Shown piece by piece: positions 1 through 9,080 of a stretch of 64,000 nucleotides of DNA. Below the pieces are notes generated by a model, which saw only the letters and a list, made by a program, of their open reading frames with translations, did not search any database and was not told the origin of the DNA. The DNA is from DAHUXD01 sp963736455. Its GTDB lineage: Bacteria; Acidobacteriota; Thermoanaerobaculia; UBA5066; Gp7-AA6. The stretch spans positions 868,001 to 932,000 of the forward strand of contig CAVTON010000002.1 of the NCBI GenBank assembly GCA_963736455.1, in the 5' to 3' direction. Position numbers and translations under genes: made by a program. The number at the start of each line of letters is the position of its first letter. Within the stretch, counting starts at the first letter, position 1.

Positions 1-1371
1 TATCTCGCCAACGTCTCCGCCGGCTCTCTCGAGGCCACGAACAAGCCGATCCAGCTCTTCCTCGAGGTCAGCTCACGCTGCAACCTGCGCTGCAAGAAAT
101 GCGGGTTTGCGTGGGACCCGTCGCTCGCCAAGAACGGACGCGACCTGTCGTGGCCGATCCTCGAGCGCATGGACGACTTCTTCGCGGCGGCCGTCGAGGT
201 GTACACGTTCGGATACGGCGAGATGTTTCTGTATCCCGAGCTCGCGCCGCTCGTCACGGTCCTGAAGAACCACGGCTGCAGGACCTCCGGGATCACGAAC
301 GGCCTCCTGATCCGGCCCGCGGACGTGGTATGGCTCGTCGCGACGGGCTATGACCAGATCACGTTCTCGATCGACGGCGCGACCGATGCGACGATGGAGA
401 AGCTGCGGGGCGCGAGCCTGACCAAGATCCTGCACACGCTCGAGCTCATCCGCGACGAAAAGGCCCGCCGTAAGTCCGAATTCCCGCGGATCGTCGTGAA
501 CTTCGTGGCGCAGAACGACAACTACCGGGAGTTGCCGGACCTCGCCCGTCTGCTGGCGCCGCTCGGCATCTACTTCATGGGCGTCAATCCGCTCCACCAC
601 TTCATGGAGGCTCTGGGGGCGTACGAGAATTACTACAAGGAGTTCCACCTCGGTGCGGTCCCGAAGGAAGCGTTCGAGGCGCTGGTCCAGGAGGCGAAGG
701 CGATCATCGAGCCGAGTGGAACGACGTTTCAGTGCTTCGTCAATCCGGATTTCGAATGGCCCGACAAGCCGGCGGGCGCCGAGACGGTGGCGCTCCACAA
801 CCGGACGCTTCCCGAGCCGCCGGCGCCCTCGGAGCTCCCGACGCAGCTCGCGACCCAGGCCGCCGAAACGGCGCCGGCGCCGCCGGCCGCCCCCCAGGCT
901 TCGGCGGATCCGTTTCCTCCCGTCCCGACGAACCCGGAAACGGGGCTTCCCCTCATGTACTGCCATTACCCGTGGACGACCCTGTATCTGTCGGCGGCGG
1001 GCAAGGCGCGCGTGTGCTGTTTCATGAGCGTCCACGAGGATCTCGGCGAGTTCACCGGCGAGGCGAACGTCGGCGCGGCGTGGAACGGCCCGGCGCTCCA
1101 GTCGGTCCGTGAGCACATCCGCGACGGGCGCGTCCATCCAGCGTGCCGCGAGTGCGTCCTGCACAAGACCTACGAGGTGCATGCCTCGGCGATTCATCCG
1201 ATCCGGGTGGAGCTCGGTCTGGTCCCGCCGAAGGCGCCCGAGCCCGTCGCGGAGTCCGAGCCGATCCCCGTCGTCGCCGAGCCGGATCCCAAAGAGGAGG
1301 TCGGCGTCGTGCGCCGGCTCCTCCGGCGCTTTCGCGCTCCGGAAGGAGAGGGCGCCGGCCGCCCTCAGTAG
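1..1371 (+). CDS. Radical SAM/SPASM domain protein (5' end outside window)
   Basis: The gene enters the window already open; no start is visible. The cluster-binding motif CNLRCKKC (CxxxCxxC, Cys codons at 79, 91 and 100) binds the [4Fe-4S] cluster that cleaves S-adenosylmethionine. A C-terminal SPASM-type Cys region (YCHYPWTTLYL, then VCCF and CRECVLHK) suggests extra Fe-S clusters, as in peptide- or sugar-modifying radical enzymes. Between the two lies an Ala/Pro-rich linker of about 40 residues (roughly nt 800-930), longer than usual. The C-terminus is charged and low in complexity. It is convergent with the methyltransferase, the stops being 3 nt apart. The substrate cannot be read from the sequence; SPASM proteins beside glycan loci are often annotated only as radical SAM proteins. 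Confidence 0.9.
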   Translation, partial: YLANVSAGSLEATNKPIQLFLEVSSRCNLRCKKCGFAWDPSLAKNGRDLSWPILERMDDFFAAAVEVYTFGYGEMFLYPELAPLVTVLKNHGCRTSGITNGLLIRPADVVWLVATGYDQITFSIDGATDATMEKLRGASLTKILHTLELIRDEKARRKSEFPRIVVNFVAQNDNYRELPDLARLLAPLGIYFMGVNPLHHFMEALGAYENYYKEFHLGAVPKEAFEALVQEAKAIIEPSGTTFQCFVNPDFEWPDKPAGAETVALHNRTLPEPPAPSELPTQLATQAAETAPAPPAAPQASADPFPPVPTNPETGLPLMYCHYPWTTLYLSAAGKARVCCFMSVHEDLGEFTGEANVGAAWNGPALQSVREHIRDGRVHPACRECVLHKTYEVHASAIHPIRVELGLVPPKAPEPVAESEPIPVVAEPDPKEEVGVVRRLLRRFRAPEGEGAGRPQ

Positions 1372-1374
1372 CCT

Positions 1375-2391
1375 CTACTCGACCGCTCTCATCCAGAGAC
1401 TGCCGCCGCCCGGGAAGACGCCCGGAACGGCCGGCACGAACGGCCGGAGGGCGGCGATGTCCCGGTTCTGAATGAAGTAGTTGCCCAGCAGGATCTCGTA
1501 CTTGCCGCTGTTGGCGAGGAGCGCCGCGAGGACGTACTGCTCGTTCCAGTAGCAGAGCACGTCCTCGGACCACGCTTTCGGGTATTCGTACGGCAGGCAG
1601 ATGTCGTGGACGTGAACGATCACGCCCCGCGGCATGCGAGGCAGGATCCGCAGGAAGAGGTGATTGACGTCCGAGCCCGTCTTCGAGATGTGAGATCCGT
1701 CGATGAAGAGGACGTCCGACGGTTCGAGCTCGAGGAAGACCGCATCCGGAGATTCCTGGACCGGCCGCGCGATGACTTCGACCTCGGCGCCGAGTCGGGA
1801 GAGCCACTGCGGCGCGTGGGGATCGATGCACAGGATCCGGCCGCTGCCGTTGTCCCGCAGCGCCTGCGTGGCGAGCTTGGTCGAGTGGCCGGCGCCGACC
1901 TCGACGACGCGGCGAGGCCGGAACCGGCGGAGGATCGAGTAATAGAGCGAGGCGTCCGAGTGGCTGAACTGGTCGTTTCCCCAGAAGAACGACGCCTCGT
2001 CGCCCGCCGGCTTGTCGTACGGAAGGCGGGACAGCTCCTTCGCGAAGCTCGGGGTCTCGCGCAGAAACGCGCGCTGCGCCTCGAGGTCGAACTTTCCGCA
2101 ATCGGGGAAGGTCTGGCTCCAGACTTCCGGCGGCAGGTCCCCCGGCGAAAAAACGGGGGCATAGAAGAAATCGGGGAAGAGCTGGAGTCGCCGCTGCCGC
2201 GAATGGCGGTGAAGCTCCCGCAGCGCGGGAAACCAGCCCGGTTGATTCGAGTCGAATCCGAGGCGCACCAGCAGCTCGTCGTATAGCTCGGCCGGGCTCG
2301 CGGAGGAGAGGGCGCGCGGCGAGCCGTCGATCGGCGGCGCCGGAAGCTCGGGCGGAGGGGTCGGGGCCGGGCGCCGGCGAAAAAAGCTCAG
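1375..2391 (-). CDS. Class I SAM-dependent methyltransferase, CTG start
   Basis: A 338-residue protein with a Rossmann-type methyltransferase core: motif I is VVEVGAGHSTKLA, followed by the acidic end of beta2 (CIDPHAP) and FIDGSH, as in the Methyltransf_24-like group. The substrate is unknown; the operon suggests a glycan or lipid-linked sugar. No ATG, GTG or TTG lies near the true N-terminus. The only sensible start is CTG at 2389-2391. It overlaps the TGA of the upstream membrane protein as CTGA and follows a perfect AGGAGG at 5 nt spacing. It is the last gene of the four-gene operon that starts at 6549. The function call is solid at family level; the start is inferred from frame, overlap and ribosome site. 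Confidence 0.82.
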   Translation of the reverse strand: MSFFRRRPAPTPPPELPAPPIDGSPRALSSASPAELYDELLVRLGFDSNQPGWFPALRELHRHSRQRRLQLFPDFFYAPVFSPGDLPPEVWSQTFPDCGKFDLEAQRAFLRETPSFAKELSRLPYDKPAGDEASFFWGNDQFSHSDASLYYSILRRFRPRRVVEVGAGHSTKLATQALRDNGSGRILCIDPHAPQWLSRLGAEVEVIARPVQESPDAVFLELEPSDVLFIDGSHISKTGSDVNHLFLRILPRMPRGVIVHVHDICLPYEYPKAWSEDVLCYWNEQYVLAALLANSGKYEILLGNYFIQNRDIAALRPFVPAVPGVFPGGGSLWMRAVE

Positions 2392-4730
2392 CGCGGCCTC
2401 CTCTTCCGGCAGAGCGCCGCCGCAATCGCGAGAGACAGCCCGGTCATCAGGCCCCCGATTCTGAGCGAGTTTGGCTCCAGCGCAAAGCGGATCGTGTGCC
2501 GCCCGGGCGTTAGCCCGACACCGTCGAAGGCGTAGTCCGCGCGCAGAAGCGTCGCGGCTTCGCCGTCCACCGAGACGCGCCAGCCCGGATAGTACGTCTG
2601 GCTGAGGACGAGAATGCCCGGCTCGGAGACGTCGGCGACGAGTCGGACGTCGTTGATGCCCTGAACGAAGCCCGAGACGCCGGGAGTCGCGGCGGCGGCC
2701 GCATGCGCCCCCGGTTGGACGGGCGGCCGCTCGGCGAGGACGACGGTTCGCGACGGATCGAAATCCGCTGAGCGGATCCGCGAAAGCCGCGCGCTTTCCG
2801 ACGAGACGACTTCGATGCCCGACGCCGGAACGAGAAACGCCCGGGGCATCACGGTGAGATTCTCGAACACGCGGACGCTCGCGTCGCGGAAGACGAGGCG
2901 GAAGCGATCTGCCCGCGCGGCCAGCCGCTCCGCGCTCCGATTCAAGGTGGTGGCCACGAAGTACTTGACGTTCATCAGGTCGAGCAGGCGCCCCTTCGAG
3001 TCGGCGACCAGCTCCGAGAGGAAGGCCGGCGAGTCTTCGCGGAATCCGAAGACGGAGAGCACGCGCTTCGTGCGGTGCACGACGACGTTGAAGCCGAGGG
3101 GGGACTCGAGGCCATAGGCGGCCTCGAAGCCGAAGCCGGAGGTTCGGTCGATCGCCACGGTGCGTTGGGGGTCCGGGTCGCGCGCCAGGTACTCCATGGT
3201 CGGAGACGGAGGGAAGATCCGGGACGGTTGTGTAAAGGGAATGAAGCGATAGCTCGCGCTCATCAGATCGAGCGCTCCGAAGGCCAGGACCAGCACGGCG
3301 TCGAGGGGCGGCCGGACCCGCCCGGACAACAGGAGCGCGACGAGGAGGACGGCCGCAAACAAGATCGCGGCGGAGGAGGCCGGGCCGCGGACCGTCCGCA
3401 TGGAGATCCACGGATGCGGCTGGAAACCGACCCGTCCTCTTTCCAAGACCCACCAGACTCCGGCTGCGGCGCCCACGAATGTCGCCGCCGCCGCGAGCCA
3501 CCATCCCGGGGCGGCCGCCCGCCCGACGCCTCGTTCGATGAGGGCGGTGACACCGAGCGCCGCGAGCACGGCCAGACAGAGGTCGGCGACGCCGAGCAGG
3601 CGGGCGTTCGGAATGCCCTGGAGGATCGGCACGTGGAGCGAAAGCCGGTAAACCGGGCCGAGGCCGTAGACGATCTGGAGGACAACGAACAGGAGCGCCC
3701 AGAAGAAGACCGCGTCTCGCCGCGCGGCCGACCAGAAAGCGAGAGGCGCGAGGAACAGCGTCAGCAGGCCCGCATAGGCGGCGCCCTCCGGAATCTCGAC
3801 GCCGGCGGAGTTCGGGCTCGACCCGAGATCTCGAGAGACGAAGGCCACGATCTCCGAAAGAGGCTTGTGGCCCCAAACCTCCTTCACGCCGCGGTCGAGC
3901 TGGCCGATGAACTCGAGTGTGGGAACGCTCTGAACCGCGGAGAGTCCGAGCGCGAGTGCGCCCGCAAGGGTAAACGATGCGACGAAGCGAACACGACCGC
4001 GGTGCGGCCCGGGTGAAGGCCGCAGCGGGCAGAAGACGCGGTAGGCGAAATAGACGAGTCCGACGATCGTCACTTGGGCCGCGACCTCCGCCTGGCCGGC
4101 CAGCACCGGGAGCGCGAACGCCGCGGCCGTCAAGGAGAGCGATGCGCCGTCCAATCGGTGACGCAGCCGGTCGATCGCGAAGAGGACCATCGGGAGCCAG
4201 AGAAGCGCGTCGACGTGCTGCCGCGCCTGAAAGGCCGTCACCCAGCCCGAGAACGCGAAGACGATCCCCGCATAGAGCGAGGCGCTCCTTCGCGCGCCGA
4301 GACTTCGGGCGTAGAGGGAAGCGAACCATCCCGCGAGAAACGTCCGGATCAGGAAGGCGAGTCCCCACGCGGCGGCCGTCGGCAGCAGGAAGTACGGCAG
4401 GTTCGCCGGGTAAAACAGCGCGCTCTGCGGGTCTCCCACGAACGGCGCGCCGAGGAGGGTGTTAGGGTTCCAGAGAGGCAGCGTTCCACGAGTGGCCGCG
4501 CGGTGCGTGAGCATCCTCCAGGGATACAGCTCCGTGGCGAGGTCGCCCATCTCGGCGTGCGGCGCGAGGGCGCGCTCGGGGCCCGGCACGGATTCCCACG
4601 GCGGGAACGTCGTCACGACGTCCGCCGGAAAAGGCACTCTTCCGACCAGGATCGGCCAGTAGACGAGCAGCGTCAACGCGGCGAAGAGGATCGCGGCGCG
4701 GCCGGCGAAGGGACGGTCGAGATCCGTCAT
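2388..4730 (-). CDS. YfhO-family polytopic membrane protein
   Basis: A 780-residue integral membrane protein with about a dozen hydrophobic segments. It has the N-terminal loop typical of YfhO-like GT-C proteins (FPADVVTTFPPWES, then LYPWRML and LWNPNTLLGAPF) and the C-terminal soluble beta domain with YPGWRVSVDGE and GRHTIRFAL. Family members are membrane glycosyltransferase-like proteins that decorate surface polymers from lipid-linked sugars. Start and stop overlap both neighbours by 4 nt (ATGA upstream, CTGA downstream), so it should be translated in step with the other operon members. Donor and acceptor are unknown. Confidence 0.85.
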   Translation of the reverse strand: MTDLDRPFAGRAAILFAALTLLVYWPILVGRVPFPADVVTTFPPWESVPGPERALAPHAEMGDLATELYPWRMLTHRAATRGTLPLWNPNTLLGAPFVGDPQSALFYPANLPYFLLPTAAAWGLAFLIRTFLAGWFASLYARSLGARRSASLYAGIVFAFSGWVTAFQARQHVDALLWLPMVLFAIDRLRHRLDGASLSLTAAAFALPVLAGQAEVAAQVTIVGLVYFAYRVFCPLRPSPGPHRGRVRFVASFTLAGALALGLSAVQSVPTLEFIGQLDRGVKEVWGHKPLSEIVAFVSRDLGSSPNSAGVEIPEGAAYAGLLTLFLAPLAFWSAARRDAVFFWALLFVVLQIVYGLGPVYRLSLHVPILQGIPNARLLGVADLCLAVLAALGVTALIERGVGRAAAPGWWLAAAATFVGAAAGVWWVLERGRVGFQPHPWISMRTVRGPASSAAILFAAVLLVALLLSGRVRPPLDAVLVLAFGALDLMSASYRFIPFTQPSRIFPPSPTMEYLARDPDPQRTVAIDRTSGFGFEAAYGLESPLGFNVVVHRTKRVLSVFGFREDSPAFLSELVADSKGRLLDLMNVKYFVATTLNRSAERLAARADRFRLVFRDASVRVFENLTVMPRAFLVPASGIEVVSSESARLSRIRSADFDPSRTVVLAERPPVQPGAHAAAAATPGVSGFVQGINDVRLVADVSEPGILVLSQTYYPGWRVSVDGEAATLLRADYAFDGVGLTPGRHTIRFALEPNSLRIGGLMTGLSLAIAAALCRKRRPR
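2397..2402 (-). promoter_or_regulatory. Shine-Dalgarno AGGAGG fixing a CTG start
   Basis: On the minus strand AGGAGG is followed by 5 nt and then CTG (2391-2389). The site lies inside the last codons of the upstream gene, as expected for a coupled start. Confidence 0.7.
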
Positions 4731-6070
4731 GGGGTGGCGGGGGTTTCCCCCATCGCGCGGACGTAGCCGAACACGACGACGGAAACCGCGGCAGGCGCCA
4801 GTTGCTCGAGCAGCCGCGGATACGCCTGGTCGATCTGGAGCTCGACCGACCAGTTCGTCAAGAGAAAGGGAAGCATGAACGCGAGCGCCGCCGCCGCCGT
4901 GGCGAGGGCGAGCGCCTTCTCACGGACCGTTCCGCGCAGGAGCAGGACGGTTCCGGCGGCGCCGAACGCGGGCCAGAGCAGTCCCCAACGACGGGGGCTC
5001 AGGGTCTTGACGAGGCAGATGCGCAGGACGAGAGGGATCCGCGCGAAAGCCTCGCGAAGATGCGCCGCGTCGAGCGGCGCGTATGACACGTCCACGACGT
5101 GCAGCCATCGGAGGTATCCGACTCGCACGGCAAGAAAGGCCGCGACGATGAAGGCCGGGGTCCACCGGCGCCGCGCCGGAGGCCGCTCCTCGCGGTCGAA
5201 CCCCCAGACGGCGAGGGCCGCCGTCGCGGCCAGGGCGGCGAGAATCGTGCCCTCGGCCTTGACCGTCGTCATGCCGCCGAGAATCCACGGAAGCGCCTTT
5301 CGATCCTCGGAGCGTCGGAACGCCGCGGCCACGGCTCCCGCGACGAATGCGGCCTGCGGCATGTCCGCGTAGCCGCCCGCCGAGTGGCTCGTCGCGAGGG
5401 GAGGAACGACGGCGAGCATTAACGCCGCTGCGATGGCCACCCGCCGTGACGCGGCGGCTCGCGCTGCCGCATATGCCGAGATCGGCAGGGAAACGTAGAA
5501 CGGGATGAACACCGGCTTGACCGCATCGAAGTCGAACCCGCCGCGGAGCTGGCTGAAGAGCGCCTCGAACATCGGGACGAGCGGCGGGTAAGTCAGGTGG
5601 CGAAGCTCGTAGGCGTCGTCGGAGTACCAGGACCGCCCGAGCGCCCCCTCGTGGAACAGGACCTGGGCTTTGCTCGACCAGATCAATAGACCGTCCCAGA
5701 AGAGGTTGTATCGAAAGTCGAGGGCGACGAAGCAGGCCACGGCGGCGAGGACAGCGGCCAGAAGAGCGAGGAAGACGGCGTCGGGTCGGGAACGCCGGTG
5801 CCGCGCGGCGGCGGCTCGCGCCGAGGCCGATCGGACCGCCGCGACCACGAGGCAAACGCCCAGAAAGCCCAGCTCGACGCTCAGCGCCGCGCGGGGAAGC
5901 AGGAGCGAGAGCGGGAAAAGAGCGGCGGCGGCGATCGCCATGCCGGCGAGGAAGGACTCGTTCCACGCGGCGAGCGAGCGCGACCGTCGACCCAGCAGGA
6001 GCTCGCCCGCCGACGCGAATCCTGCCGTGAGGATCACGACGGCCAGCAGTCCGCCCGCCATGGACGTCAT
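4727..6070 (-). CDS. Polytopic membrane protein, GT-C glycosyltransferase-like
   Basis: A 447-residue hydrophobic protein. The loop FWDGLLIWSSKAQVLF followed by HLTYPPLVPMF resembles the periplasmic loop of GT39/RgtA-like membrane glycosyltransferases, where an acidic residue after the first helix is catalytic. The start is ATG 6070, because the upstream gene ends in the same ATGA and the protein then begins with a hydrophobic helix. The same frame is open far upstream, but that part is Arg/Pro-rich antisense-like sequence lying over the neighbouring gene. It probably works with the YfhO-like protein in polymer assembly; the exact reaction is not visible. Confidence 0.75.
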   Translation of the reverse strand: MTSMAGGLLAVVILTAGFASAGELLLGRRSRSLAAWNESFLAGMAIAAAALFPLSLLLPRAALSVELGFLGVCLVVAAVRSASARAAAARHRRSRPDAVFLALLAAVLAAVACFVALDFRYNLFWDGLLIWSSKAQVLFHEGALGRSWYSDDAYELRHLTYPPLVPMFEALFSQLRGGFDFDAVKPVFIPFYVSLPISAYAAARAAASRRVAIAAALMLAVVPPLATSHSAGGYADMPQAAFVAGAVAAAFRRSEDRKALPWILGGMTTVKAEGTILAALAATAALAVWGFDREERPPARRRWTPAFIVAAFLAVRVGYLRWLHVVDVSYAPLDAAHLREAFARIPLVLRICLVKTLSPRRWGLLWPAFGAAGTVLLLRGTVREKALALATAAAALAFMLPFLLTNWSVELQIDQAYPRLLEQLAPAAVSVVVFGYVRAMGETPATP

Positions 6071-6549
6071 GGCGGCGACAGCTCTCCCGCCCACACGCGA
6101 TGGGCCATCGCCGGCAGCGGGCCGAGGTCCTGCGGGTGGAGATATCCGACGTCGGGCGGCGCCTGTCCGAAGGAGACGCCGTACCGAATCGCCCAGCGCC
6201 GCCGCAGGGCGTCGGCGTCCCGCCTCCGCAGCGGCAGATAGCGAATGATGACCGCGTGGCGGGGATACATCGCGCGCTGGACGAGGCGGGTGTACCAGAG
6301 CTCGTCGGGCAGATCGTCCGAGACGAGAAGAATGGCCTCTCCCGCCGGAACCTGCTTCTCGATCGATGCGATCTGCGCGCGAATCGAGCCCGGGACGTTG
6401 CTCGGTCCCGCATCGCGGAAAGCCACTCGGATGTCGCGCGCGATTCCCAGGCCTCCCGCGGCTAACGAGGCGGCGAACGTGAGCGCGGCCGCGCCTCGAA
6501 TCCACGGAGTCCGAGCGATCGGGTGCGAGGCGTCGGGTGCGGAGTGCAC
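6067..6549 (-). CDS. Small single-pass membrane protein of the glycosylation operon
   Basis: A 160-residue protein of no recognised family. One N-terminal hydrophobic segment (WIRGAAALTFAASLAAG) would anchor a soluble domain outside the membrane. That domain resembles in style the C-terminal soluble part of GT-C proteins (PAGEAILLVSDDLPDE, WYTRLVQRAMYPRHAVII). It may be a split-off partner of the membrane glycosyltransferase that follows, which it overlaps by ATGA. The start is GTG 6549, supported by TATGAT 8 nt upstream with no ribosome site. It is the first gene of the operon running down to 1375. Confidence 0.6.
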   Translation of the reverse strand: MHSAPDASHPIARTPWIRGAAALTFAASLAAGGLGIARDIRVAFRDAGPSNVPGSIRAQIASIEKQVPAGEAILLVSDDLPDELWYTRLVQRAMYPRHAVIIRYLPLRRRDADALRRRWAIRYGVSFGQAPPDVGYLHPQDLGPLPAMAHRVWAGELSPP

Positions 6550-6557
6550 TCGGAACG

Positions 6558-6563
6558 ATCATA
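6558..6563 (-). promoter_or_regulatory. -10 box TATGAT, leaderless promoter of glycosylation operon
   Basis: TATGAT on the minus strand lies 8 nt before the GTG start at 6549, so transcription should begin at or next to the start codon. There is no Shine-Dalgarno sequence and no clear -35 box. It sits in the 120-nt gap between the operon and the hydrolase-like gene, which holds nothing else I can recognise. Confidence 0.5.
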
Positions 6564-6669
6564 CGCGCCGTCGGGCGCTCTCGCGCAGCCGCGCCGGTCG
6601 GTCAGCCGGGACGGCGACGGAGGATCGCGTCCGGGTGGGGCTCGAAGCCGAGCGCGGATCTGGAGGACT

Positions 6670-7863
6670 TCATTCCCCCGGCGCCGGCATCGCGCGGTAT
6701 GCCAGCGGAGGAGACGGCTTTTCGGGGCCCGACGCGCGGAGCATGTCGGGCGGGCCGCCGGACGCCTCGACGCCCTCGAGGAAGAAGGCGGCGATGCGCC
6801 TCGCGTGCTCGTCGAGCCGCTCGCCCTCGATGTTCGAGAGCATGACGGCCACGAGGCGCGCTCGGGGGACGATGACGATCGCGGCGCGTCCGCCGATTCC
6901 CCGGCCGCCGTGCCAGACGTAGCGGCGTCCGCGCGAATCGGCATCGACGTGCCAGCCGAGCCCGTAGCCGGTGCTCTCGCCGCCGCGCGTCTTCTGCGGC
7001 GTGAACATCGCCTCGAGCGTCCGCGGGCGCACGAGCTCGCCGTTTAAGAGGGCCTCCGCGAAGCGGACGAGATCTCCCGCGGTCGAGAGCAGGCCGCCGC
7101 CGCCCCAGCGGCAGCTCGTGTCGACCGGGCGGGCCGCGCCGAGCAGGCCGAACCACCCGCGCTCGTAGAAGAGCGTGCGGCCCGGCAGGAAGCGGCGCGG
7201 ATCGTCGCTCATCGTCGAGGCCATTCCGGCGGGGGCCGCGAGGGTCTCGGCGAGCAGGTCGGCGAAATTCCTGCCGGAGGCGGACTCGAGCGCCGCCGAG
7301 AGCAGGGCGTAGCCGGGGCGCGAGGGCGCGAAGCTCAAGCCGGGCGGCCGAACGAAGAGACGAGGAGGAAGGCTTCGGACGGAGTCCCGGGCGCTCGCGC
7401 AGGGAGCCGGCAGGTCCTCGCCGTCCGCGAAGTCGCGCGCCCCGGAGAGCTGAGCCGCGAGCTGCCGCGCCGAAACCGGAAGCGCGGTATCCAGGGTTCC
7501 GGGCAGGTAGCGCTGGACGGGAGCGTCGAGGTCGAGGCGGCCCTCGTCGGCCAGCCGCGCCATGATTGTCGCGGTCAGAGGCATCGCGAGCTCGTAGATC
7601 CGGAACTGGGTGGCTCGCGACACGGGCCGGTGGCGCTCCACGTCGGCGAATCCGAACGCCGTGGACCAGACGATCTCGTTGCCGACGGCGACCGCGACCG
7701 CCGTACCGGGGTAGAGCTGGAGAACCTCGTCGAGCATCGCGCGCGACTGCTCGATCGCTCGTTCGTAGGGGACCGGCGGCGGCCCGCCGAACGCCGCCGC
7801 GCCGGCGAAGCCGAGCGCGAGGGCCCCGGCAAAGAGGCGCGGCCGGATGCCTCGCGTCGTCAT
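6670..7863 (-). CDS. Serine beta-lactamase-like protein lacking catalytic residues
   Basis: A 397-residue secreted protein (signal peptide around residues 8-26) with the fold pattern of class C beta-lactamase/esterase family proteins: TQFRIYELAMPLTATIM, LDLDAPVQRYLP, GGGLLSTAGDLVRFAEALL, YGLGWHV and WHGGRGIGG. The SxxK dyad is replaced by E91-L-A-M94. The YxN tyrosine position is Pro180, and the usual LLxHTSG reads LAAQLSG. Only His318-Gly-Gly of the third motif remains. Length is normal and the frame is intact, so it looks like a maintained non-catalytic binding protein, not a decaying gene. It overlaps the upstream histidine kinase by ATGA and may be its ligand-sensing partner (inference). 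Confidence 0.8.
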   Translation of the reverse strand: MTTRGIRPRLFAGALALGFAGAAAFGGPPPVPYERAIEQSRAMLDEVLQLYPGTAVAVAVGNEIVWSTAFGFADVERHRPVSRATQFRIYELAMPLTATIMARLADEGRLDLDAPVQRYLPGTLDTALPVSARQLAAQLSGARDFADGEDLPAPCASARDSVRSLPPRLFVRPPGLSFAPSRPGYALLSAALESASGRNFADLLAETLAAPAGMASTMSDDPRRFLPGRTLFYERGWFGLLGAARPVDTSCRWGGGGLLSTAGDLVRFAEALLNGELVRPRTLEAMFTPQKTRGGESTGYGLGWHVDADSRGRRYVWHGGRGIGGRAAIVIVPRARLVAVMLSNIEGERLDEHARRIAAFFLEGVEASGGPPDMLRASGPEKPSPPLAYRAMPAPGE

Positions 7864-9080
7864 GACGGCGACGCCGCGGCCTCGGCCTCGGCCGGCGGCC
7901 CCGTCCTTCGCACGCGGAGCGCGCGCTCCGCCGCCGTTTTCGGAAACACGGCCGGCGGCCCGAAGGCCAGCGGAATGCTGAGAGCCACCTCGCATCCCCG
8001 TCCCGGCAAGCCTCGAAACTCGAAGTCGTGGTTTTCGCCGAAGAGCAGGTCCAGCCGATCCTGCGTGTTGCGGAGCCCGACCCCCGCGCCGACGCCGGTC
8101 CGGCCGCCCGAGGAAGGTCCGGGCCCGTCGTCGCGGACGAGAAGCGCGAGACGCGCCTCGCTTTCCCGCCGCACGCGGACCTCGACCCGCCCCGCACCGG
8201 GACGCGCGGCGATGCCGTGCTTGATGGCGTTCTCGACGAGCGGCTGCAGGATCAGGTTCGGGACGAGCGCGTCTTCGACGTCGGGGGCGACGTCGAGCTC
8301 CACGGTCAGGCGGTCCGCGAAACGGGTCCGCTGGATCTCCAGGTAGACCTGCAGCAGCTCGATCTCCCGGCGGAGCGGGAGAAGATCGCTCGTTTCGTTC
8401 TGGAGCGAGAGGCGGAGCAGGTCGGCCAGGCGGACGACCGTCCGCGAGGCCGCGTCGCCGTCGCGAAAGACCAGCGGCAGGATGCTGTGGAGGGTGTTGA
8501 AGAGAAAGTGCGGGTGAAGCTGCATCTTCAGCGTCTCGAGCCTCGCGCTGACGAGTCTCGTCTCCAGCTGCGAGGACCGCAGCTCGCGCTCGCGCGAGAG
8601 GCTCGCGTACGTCACCGCCCACGTCGCCCCGACGATGGCCCAGAACGTGACGAAGTGCGTCGGCAAGGAGAGGGGAAGCAGCGGACCGAGCGCCGCGAGC
8701 TGGCTCGCGACGACGAACGGGAAGCCCATCAGGAGGGGATACGCGACCTGATAGACGGCGCCGTGGAGAACCGGCAGGAGGAGCGAGGCCGCGAGGAGGG
8801 ATCCGATCGGCACCGCCCAGCGGGTTCTGCGAGGCAGCTCGCGCCGGGCGATCGCGACGACGAGGGGCGTCAGCGCGGCCCAGATGTATGCCGAAAGGAG
8901 CGCCTGCGCGAGAGCCTCCCAGGCTCCGAACTCGAGGCGGCGGAGCTGATACGGATCGCTCAGGTAGCGGTCCGCCGCCCGGAACAGTCCGACGAGGGTC
9001 CAGATGCCGAGGATCCAGGCCGCGTGGCGCACGCCGGAGGCGTTCGCATCGGGCCCCGCGCCTCTTGCCCGGCGGCTCAT
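7860..9080 (-). CDS. LytS-type sensor histidine kinase (intact)
   Basis: A 406-residue kinase with four to five membrane helices (residues about 20-160), a short coiled region, then a His_kinase domain: H-box LHPHFLFNTLHSI with His191, N-box LQPLVENAIKHG and G-box RDDGPG plus GVGLRNTQDRL. It should phosphorylate the LytTR regulator encoded two genes upstream. The start is ATG 9080, chosen because it overlaps the stop of the preceding kinase-like gene as ATGA; the open frame further upstream is antisense-like. It resembles its upstream neighbour along the whole length (shared YIWA-LTP segment and linker), suggesting tandem duplication. Confidence 0.9.
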   Translation of the reverse strand: MSRRARGAGPDANASGVRHAAWILGIWTLVGLFRAADRYLSDPYQLRRLEFGAWEALAQALLSAYIWAALTPLVVAIARRELPRRTRWAVPIGSLLAASLLLPVLHGAVYQVAYPLLMGFPFVVASQLAALGPLLPLSLPTHFVTFWAIVGATWAVTYASLSRERELRSSQLETRLVSARLETLKMQLHPHFLFNTLHSILPLVFRDGDAASRTVVRLADLLRLSLQNETSDLLPLRREIELLQVYLEIQRTRFADRLTVELDVAPDVEDALVPNLILQPLVENAIKHGIAARPGAGRVEVRVRRESEARLALLVRDDGPGPSSGGRTGVGAGVGLRNTQDRLDLLFGENHDFEFRGLPGRGCEVALSIPLAFGPPAVFPKTAAERALRVRRTGPPAEAEAAASPS

